A DNA stretch of 10,605 nt, taken from the NCBI GenBank assembly GCA_905373185.1, contig CAJPSE010000043.1, forward strand, positions 1 to 10,605, given 5' to 3'. Position 1 is the first letter of the stretch; every line of letters starts with the position of its first letter. Of the stretch, positions 6,706-10,605 are shown piece after piece. The position numbers and the translations under genes were made by a program. This DNA is from an uncultured Fretibacterium sp. GTDB lineage: Bacteria > Synergistota > Synergistia > Synergistales > Aminobacteriaceae. The notes beneath the pieces were generated by a model. That model made no database searches and was not told the origin of the DNA. It saw only the letters and a list, made by a program, of their open reading frames with translations.

Positions 6706-6833
6706 TGCGGCACCTCCTATTTTTTGTTCGAATATGTGAGACAGATAAGGAACGAGACCGACTTACTGCTAGGCTCAAGGGGCAACGGGCAATGTGCGAA
6801 AAATCCCCCCGCCCCAGTTCTGAGAAATAAGGA

Positions 6834-7103
6834 CTAGTGCGCTTTCGTGCTCTCGAACTTCTCCCAGATCCCCTGTTTCTTCAAAAGCCCCCTGGCCGTA
6901 TCCGAGGGCTGAGCCCCGACGCTCAGCCAATACAGCGCACGGTCCTCGTTAATAGCCACGGCCGCCGGGTCGGTCATAGGGTTGTAGGTCCCGATCAGTT
7001 CGATGAACTGACCGTCCCTGGGCGAACGGGAGTCCGCAACCACCAGCCTGTAAAACGGCGCCTTCTTCCTGCCCAGACGCGACAAACGAATTCGTACCGC
7101 CAT
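6834..7103 (-). CDS. rpsP: 30S ribosomal protein S16
   Basis: The 89-residue product is a complete S16: [42 protein letters not shown] is the signature start, followed by [25 protein letters not shown]16 stabilises the 5' domain of 16S rRNA during 30S assembly. ATG 7103 has an AGGAGGTG site six bases upstream. It follows ffh across a 98-bp gap that contains a terminator-like hairpin, and precedes khpA. Confidence 0.98.
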   Translation of the reverse strand: MAVRIRLSRLGRKKAPFYRLVVADSRSPRDGQFIELIGTYNPMTDPAAVAINEDRALYWLSVGAQPSDTARGLLKKQGIWEKFESTKAH

Positions 7104-7128
7104 ATACTACACCTCCTGCAAGCTTTGA

Positions 7129-7156
7129 GAAAACTAAAATACCCCCCTGAGGGGGG
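7129..7156 (-). terminator. Terminator-like hairpin between ffh and rpsP
   Basis: The minus strand has CCCCCC (7156-7151), loop TCA, GGGGGG (7147-7142), followed by TATTTTAGTTTT. This is a short, strong stem with a mostly-T tail, inside the operon and just before the rpsP ribosome-binding site. No rpsP promoter was found after it, so it is probably leaky, or an RNA processing or stability element. Confidence 0.5.
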
Positions 7157-7201
7157 AAATCGAAAGGGAAGCGTCCCCATGGTCCGCGGTGAAAAATACG
7201 C

Positions 7202-8542
7202 TTAGAAAAAACGCCCCCGCCTCCCGAAGAGGGAACGGAGATTGAACCCCTTGCCCCCCGAGGAGAAGGTCTTGAAGAGCTTTTTCATCTGTTCGTACTG
7301 CGCCAGCAGCTGATTGACCATCTGGACGGAGGTCCCCGACCCCATGGCGATACGCCTGCGCCTCGATCCCTTGATGATTTTCGGGTTGAGCCGTTCCGAG
7401 CGCGTCATGGACTGAATGATGGCCTTGTTGCGGCGAATGACCGAGTCGTCCATCTGTGAGGCGTCCAGCCCCTTGATACGACTGAACCCGGGCACCATCT
7501 CCATCACCTTGCCCAAGGGCCCCATCTTCTCGATCTGCTGGAACTGGAGCAGCAGGGTCTCCAGCGTGAAGTGCCTGTCCTTGAGGCTCTCCGCAATCTG
7601 GGCGGTCTCCTCCACCCCCGCGGCCTGAACCTTTTCGAGCAGCCCCTGGATATCCCCCATCCCCATGATGCGGCTGGCCATGCGCCGGGAATCGAAGACC
7701 TCGAGGGCATCCGTCCCCTCGCCGACTCCGGCGAACTTGACGGGGATCCCCGTCGCGGCCCGTATGGCCAGGGCGCTTCCGCCCCGGGCATCGCCGTCCA
7801 GCTTGGTCAGGACCAGGCCCGTCAAGCCCAGAAGCTCATGGAACGACCGTGCGACGTTCACCGCCTCCTGCCCCATCATGGCGTCGACCACCAGCAGCTT
7901 CTCCTGAGGAGGCAGGACCCCGGCGACGGCCCCCAGCTCCTCCATCAGCTCCCTGTCTACATGAAGGCGCCCTGCCGTGTCCAGCAGGATAACGTCGTGC
8001 AGGCGGGAGGCCGCATAATCGGCCGCTTCACGCACAACCTTCAGGACATCCTGCCCCCCGTCCGCGGGGCCGAAAAAAGCGACCTTGGACTGCTCGGCCA
8101 GGATCCTCAGCTGCTCGACGGCGGCAGGACGGCGAAGGTCACAGGCCACGACCAGGGGATTGTGGGAGTCCTTCAGGCGCCGTGCCAGCTTGACGGTAGT
8201 CGTCGTCTTCCCGCTCCCCTGTAGCCCCGCCATCAGGATGACGGTCGGAGGCTTCGGGGCGATGGCCAAGGGGGCCGGCTCCCCCATGAGGGCGATCAAT
8301 TCCTCATAGACGACGGTCGAGACGTGCTGCGCCGCCGAGATGGACTCCAAGACGTCGAGCTGGACCGCCCGAGCCCTGATCCTCTCGACCAGCTCGCGGA
8401 CAACTTTGAAATCGACATCCGCCTCCAAGAGCGACTTGCGGATCTCGCGCAGCGCGAGATCCACATCGGCCTCGGACAGCTTGCCCTTCCCGCGCAGCCG
8501 GGAGAACGCGGACTCCAGTTTCGATCTCAGGGATTCAAACAT
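7202..8542 (-). CDS. ffh: Signal recognition particle protein Ffh (SRP54)
   Basis: Ffh binds 4.5S/SRP RNA and signal sequences and delivers ribosomes to FtsY at the membrane. The 446-residue protein has the N helical domain, then the GTPase G domain with GLQGSGKTTTT (P-loop, 106-116), DLRRPAAVEQL (135-145), DTAGR (188-192), TKLDGDARGG (246-255) and GVGE (272-275). The M domain follows from about 295, with GMGDI, LQFQQIEKMGPLGKVMEMVPG and the SRP-RNA-binding RRRRIAMGSGTSVQMVNQLL region. All GTPase motifs are intact and the length is normal. The ATG at 8542 overlaps ylxM by eight bases, with GAGG ten bases upstream, so translation is probably coupled. A hairpin lies just downstream. Confidence 0.98.
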   Translation of the reverse strand: MFESLRSKLESAFSRLRGKGKLSEADVDLALREIRKSLLEADVDFKVVRELVERIRARAVQLDVLESISAAQHVSTVVYEELIALMGEPAPLAIAPKPPTVILMAGLQGSGKTTTTVKLARRLKDSHNPLVVACDLRRPAAVEQLRILAEQSKVAFFGPADGGQDVLKVVREAADYAASRLHDVILLDTAGRLHVDRELMEELGAVAGVLPPQEKLLVVDAMMGQEAVNVARSFHELLGLTGLVLTKLDGDARGGSALAIRAATGIPVKFAGVGEGTDALEVFDSRRMASRIMGMGDIQGLLEKVQAAGVEETAQIAESLKDRHFTLETLLLQFQQIEKMGPLGKVMEMVPGFSRIKGLDASQMDDSVIRRNKAIIQSMTRSERLNPKIIKGSRRRRIAMGSGTSVQMVNQLLAQYEQMKKLFKTFSSGGKGFNLRSLFGRRGRFF

Positions 8543-8849
8543 CCGTATATCGCCTCAGGCTTTCCTCCAGCTCGCGGATGCGCCCCTCCAGGCGCTCGAC
8601 GATTCCGGCAAACTTCAGGTCGCGCTCTATGGCCTCCAGACGATCCATCGTGCGGTGAACCAGGATATGGATGGCCTGACGCGTAACCCCAAGGGACTTC
8701 GCCACCTCGGCCGGAGCGAGGTCCGAGAAAAAAAGCATCTCGTAAACATCCCTCTGCCGCTCCGTCAGGAGGGGGTGATAGAGATCGTAAAGCGCGTTGA
8801 AACGCATTCGACGTTCCAGACGCTCTTTGTCGTCGTCCCAGCCATTCAC
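8535..8849 (-). CDS. ylxM: YlxM-family helix-turn-helix protein
   Basis: The 104-residue protein matches the YlxM/P13 family, small sigma-factor-like HTH proteins encoded before ffh. MRFNALYDLYHPLLTERQRDVYEMLFFSDLAPAEVAKSLGVTRQAI has the characteristic LLTxRQ start and the HTH (about 45-66), followed by charged helices (LEAIERDLKF, RIRELEESLRRY). Family members are thought to modulate SRP-pathway expression, but their role is not firmly known. The start is GTG 8849, with GGGGAG ten bases before it; an ATG just upstream is in another frame. It is the first gene of the operon, about 57 nt after the predicted transcription start, and overlaps ffh by eight bases. Confidence 0.9.
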   Translation of the reverse strand: MNGWDDDKERLERRMRFNALYDLYHPLLTERQRDVYEMLFFSDLAPAEVAKSLGVTRQAIHILVHRTMDRLEAIERDLKFAGIVERLEGRIRELEESLRRYTDV

Positions 8850-8912
8850 AAAACATCCACTCCCCGGCCGGCCCGATCGTGAGGACAGGCCAATGATCTC
8901 ATGGACTCGGGC

Positions 8913-8964
8913 ATTATAGGGAGACGCCGAAATTTTGTCAAGCGTTTTTGTTTTACGGTTTTAC
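8913..8964 (-). promoter_or_regulatory. Consensus sigma70 promoter of the ylxM-ffh-rplS operon, with UP-like element
   Basis: The minus strand reads TTGACA (8941-8936), a 17-bp spacer, then TATAAT (8918-8913): both hexamers are full consensus with optimal spacing. Immediately upstream (8964-8942) is an A-rich tract with runs of A4, A4 and A5, resembling a UP element. Transcription should begin near 8906. The element starts just after the J-like gene stop at 8961 and is the only convincing promoter for the seven-gene operon. Confidence 0.9.
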
Positions 8965-9746
8965 ATCGGACGTTCGGAGCCCTTCGGTTCCAGGAGGACC
9001 GCAAAGGCGGCGAAGATTATGACGAAAGAGGCGTACCATAGAAGCCAATCCATGCCGAAGGGCAAGGCCGCGTCCCGGACATCCCGAAGGAACCATCGAG
9101 CGAAAAAAGCGTAGGCTGCCCCCAAAAGGCAGGGATAGAGGACCCCCAGCTTCCGCCCTGCCCACAACGTAAAGACATGAAAACGAATGCCCCAGAACGA
9201 CAGCCAAAAAAGGGGGCCCCAGATTATGCCCTGCAGAAAGGCCTTCAGCGCCCCACGCCCATTGCCCAGGTTTTCGAGCCTCAGCCACCCCAAAACCCCG
9301 AGGAGAAGGAGGCTGCACAACACCAACAGCGGGACTCCGGAGCGCTCAAAATATTCCTCTACCTCCGTATTCCGCTCGCGGCTGCGGGAAGCCCGCCTAT
9401 GGGGAGCATGTCCGAGGACCCTCATCTGCTCGACCTTCACCCTGTCAATGGGATCGATGGATGGGGACGGAGAGGACGGCGCCGCACCTCTCCCGGCAGA
9501 AAACGGAGGGGAAGCCTCCATAAGATTCCAGACCCCCCGGCTCCGGTCGTATTCCCTTCGGGCCGCGGCATCGCTCAGTACCCCCCAGGCCTCAAGGATC
9601 TCCTCGAAGCGACGGGTCACGGAGGGGTCGGGGTTCACGTCGGGAGCATAGAGCCTGGCCATCCTCCGAAAGGCCGCCTTGATCTCGTCGTGAGGGGCCG
9701 TCTCGGAGACGTTCAAGATCGAGTAATAATTTTTGAAGCTGTCCAT
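8961..9746 (-). CDS. Membrane-anchored J-domain-like protein lacking the HPD histidine
   Basis: Residues 5-70 form a J-domain: NYYSILNVSETAPHDEIKAAFRRMARLY, then PDVNPDP, RRFEEILEAWGVLSDAAARREYDR. The invariant HPD tripeptide is APD (residues 34-36; codons GCT CCC GAC). HPD is needed to stimulate DnaK ATPase, so this domain probably does not act as a standard DnaK co-chaperone. A low-complexity Ser/Pro/Arg linker (about 78-130) follows. The C-terminal half has about four hydrophobic segments (138-154, 170-190, 201-220, 234-252), so the protein sits in the inner membrane. The start ATG 9746 has AGGAGG eight bases upstream. It lies 15 bp after queT and ends 20 bp before the -35 box of the SRP operon. 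The role is unknown; a protein-folding or targeting partner at the membrane is a guess. Confidence 0.85.
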   Translation of the reverse strand: MDSFKNYYSILNVSETAPHDEIKAAFRRMARLYAPDVNPDPSVTRRFEEILEAWGVLSDAAARREYDRSRGVWNLMEASPPFSAGRGAAPSSPSPSIDPIDRVKVEQMRVLGHAPHRRASRSRERNTEVEEYFERSGVPLLVLCSLLLLGVLGWLRLENLGNGRGALKAFLQGIIWGPLFWLSFWGIRFHVFTLWAGRKLGVLYPCLLGAAYAFFARWFLRDVRDAALPFGMDWLLWYASFVIIFAAFAVLLEPKGSERPM

Positions 9747-9761
9747 ACCCCTTTCCTCCTT

Positions 9762-10241
9762 TTACCGTGCGCTTCCCCCGGCACCCCGTCTCAGGATGCC
9801 ACGCCTCTCGAGCGAACGCATCAAGGGGAGCCCTATCAGGAAACAGGCCCCCGCCTCGCCCAGCCCGACGTACAGACAGGTCGCCACGAGAGGGGTTCCA
9901 AGGAGGACATGCAGCATTCCTCCAATCAGCAGCATATTCACCAGCACCGGAGGCAGCGCGGCCATCCAGAGGCAGGGCATCCAGCGCGTCAGTACCGCCG
10001 CCAGCAATGTCGCTCCCGTCCCGACGACCACGTCGACCGCCCCGTACCCTCCGAACAGGTTGGCGATCAGACAGCCCACGGCCAACCCCGGGACCGCCTC
10101 CGGAAGGAAATAGGGCAGAAGCGTCAGCCCCTCGGAGAAGCGAAACTGAACCGGCCCATAGGAGAGCGGAGCGAGGAGCATGGTCAAAGCGGCATACAGG
10201 GCGGCGACCATGCCCCCCAAGGCCAGAGTCCTGAGTCTCAT
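9762..10241 (-). CDS. queT: QueT-family queuosine-precursor transporter, ECF S component
   Basis: The 159-residue hydrophobic protein matches the QueT family: MRLRTLALGGMVAALYAALTMLLAPLSYGPVQFRFSEGLTLLP is the diagnostic N-terminus. It is followed by a GxxIANLFGG-type loop and about five to six membrane segments. QueT is thought to be the substrate-binding subunit of an energy-coupling-factor transporter that imports queuine or preQ1-type precursors for queuosine in tRNA. The ATPase and EcfT subunits are not nearby, as usual for group II systems. I chose ATG 10241 because AAGGAG sits ten bases upstream and the family starts there; an upstream in-frame GTG/ATG extension is not credible. No preQ1 riboswitch is visible. 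It precedes the J-like gene by 15 bp. Confidence 0.88.
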   Translation of the reverse strand: MRLRTLALGGMVAALYAALTMLLAPLSYGPVQFRFSEGLTLLPYFLPEAVPGLAVGCLIANLFGGYGAVDVVVGTGATLLAAVLTRWMPCLWMAALPPVLVNMLLIGGMLHVLLGTPLVATCLYVGLGEAGACFLIGLPLMRSLERRGILRRGAGGSAR

Positions 10242-10285
10242 CGAACGACAGCTCCTTAAAAACGAAACATTTAATTCCCACGACG

Positions 10286-10308
10286 ACACAAACGCCGCTA
10301 GAGCGGCG
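10286..10308 (-). terminator. Possible terminator after pcm
   Basis: The minus strand forms CGCCGC (10308-10303), loop TCTA, GCGGCG (10298-10293), then TTTGTGT. The pcm stop codon lies within the loop and stem. The stem is only six pairs and the T tract short, so read-through into queT is likely. Confidence 0.4.
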
Positions 10309-10605
10309 CTCCCTTGTCGTCCTTTCCCTCCAGCAGGGGGACGAAACGACAATAATCATACCAGGTATCCACGTACCCGGAATCCCCCTTACGGCGCACG
10401 AGGAGCCTCTGTCCTCCCGTCATCACGTTCTGCGGTACGACCAGGCGCCCTCCCGGCGCCAGCTGGTCCTCCCACGCCTGCTCGACGCGCTCCGAGGCCG
10501 CCGTGACGATGACGCGGTCGAAGGGCGCGGCCTCCACAAAACCCAGGCGCCCGTCGCCGTGAAAGACCTTCACGTCGAACCCCAGGCCGGAAAGGAGTTT
10601 TTGTG
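10298..10605 (-). CDS. pcm: Protein-L-isoaspartate O-methyltransferase, C-terminal part (5' end outside window)
   Basis: The frame is open to the window edge and gives the last 102 residues. It begins QKLLSGLGFDVKVFHGDGRLGF and contains APFDRVIVTAASERV and QLAPGGRLVVPQN, the characteristic late motifs of PCMT, ending with FVPLLEGKDDKGAPL. The enzyme methylates L-isoaspartyl residues in damaged proteins with SAM, starting their repair. The SAM-binding glycine loop lies in the missing N-terminal part. A GTG at 10573 could mimic a start but cuts the domain in half and has no matching ribosome-binding site, so the gene continues upstream. queT starts 56 bp downstream after a small hairpin. Confidence 0.88.
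   Translation of the reverse strand, partial: QKLLSGLGFDVKVFHGDGRLGFVEAAPFDRVIVTAASERVEQAWEDQLAPGGRLVVPQNVMTGGQRLLVRRKGDSGYVDTWYDYCRFVPLLEGKDDKGAPL

Noticed and set aside
6779..6815. Hairpin between rpsP and khpA (GGGGC with GCCCC plus GGG with CCC)
   Set aside because: The stem is broken by a bulge, has a large loop and no T tract; it is more likely base-composition noise than a terminator.
10242..10297. preQ1 riboswitch upstream of queT
   Set aside because: The 56-bp gap shows neither the short pseudoknot pattern with its A-rich tail nor room for the larger class; only the pcm hairpin and a ribosome-binding site are seen.
10242..10352. Longer queT frame from 10352
   Set aside because: The extra 37 residues overlap pcm and its hairpin, and the family begins at the ATG at 10241 behind AAGGAG.
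10298..10573. Stand-alone 91-residue protein starting at GTG 10573
   Set aside because: The frame stays open upstream with matching PCMT sequence (LLSGLGFDV), so this is the tail of pcm cut by the window edge.

Overview
This GC-rich window is densely coded, and every supported gene lies on the minus strand, so transcription runs from high to low coordinates. Two genes are cut by the window edges. The strongest landmark is the order ylxM-ffh-rpsP-khpA-rimM-trmD-rplS, a conserved translation and protein-targeting operon of Firmicutes-like and Synergistota genomes. With the high GC content, a queT-type transporter, a nitroimidazole-reductase-like flavoprotein and a TrmD carrying an extra C-terminal domain, this suggests an anaerobic bacterium, probably Synergistota. 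That assignment is inference; a GC-rich Firmicute is the main alternative.

Layout in transcription order. (a) 10605-10298 is the C-terminal part of a protein-L-isoaspartate methyltransferase (pcm), ending in a small hairpin. (b) 10241-8961 is a two-gene unit: queT (queuosine-precursor ECF transporter S component) and a membrane-anchored J-like protein whose HPD motif reads APD. (c) 8941-8913 is a full-consensus sigma70 promoter (TTGACA, 17 bp, TATAAT) with an A-rich upstream stretch, driving the operon from 8849 to 4334. Genes in the operon overlap at ylxM/ffh, khpA/rimM and rimM/trmD. A terminator-like hairpin separates ffh from rpsP, and another hairpin follows rplS. TrmD carries a roughly 155-residue C-terminal domain resembling a degenerate SPOUT RNA methyltransferase.

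(d) 4333-4084 is the longest non-coding gap (250 bp). It holds the operon terminator, an extended -10 promoter, and a miaB leader with a strong hairpin plus T6 run just upstream of the gene. An alternative 10-bp helix that could compete with that hairpin is also visible. This is the best candidate for an undescribed regulatory element. (e) 4083-2764 is miaB, the radical-SAM tRNA methylthiotransferase. (f) 2655-1678 is an AraC-type regulator. (g) 1604-1 holds a NimA-like flavoprotein with its own extended -10 promoter, a 64-residue two-helix membrane protein, and a secreted TPR protein with a propeller-like part that runs off the edge.

Functionally the centre of the window is translation and targeting. 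It covers ribosomal proteins S16 and L19, 30S maturation (RimM), an RNA-binding KH protein, SRP, and modification at or next to tRNA position 37 (TrmD at G37, MiaB at A37). QueT adds a link to queuosine at position 34 of the anticodon. No tRNA, rRNA, CRISPR array, insertion sequence or phage gene was seen.
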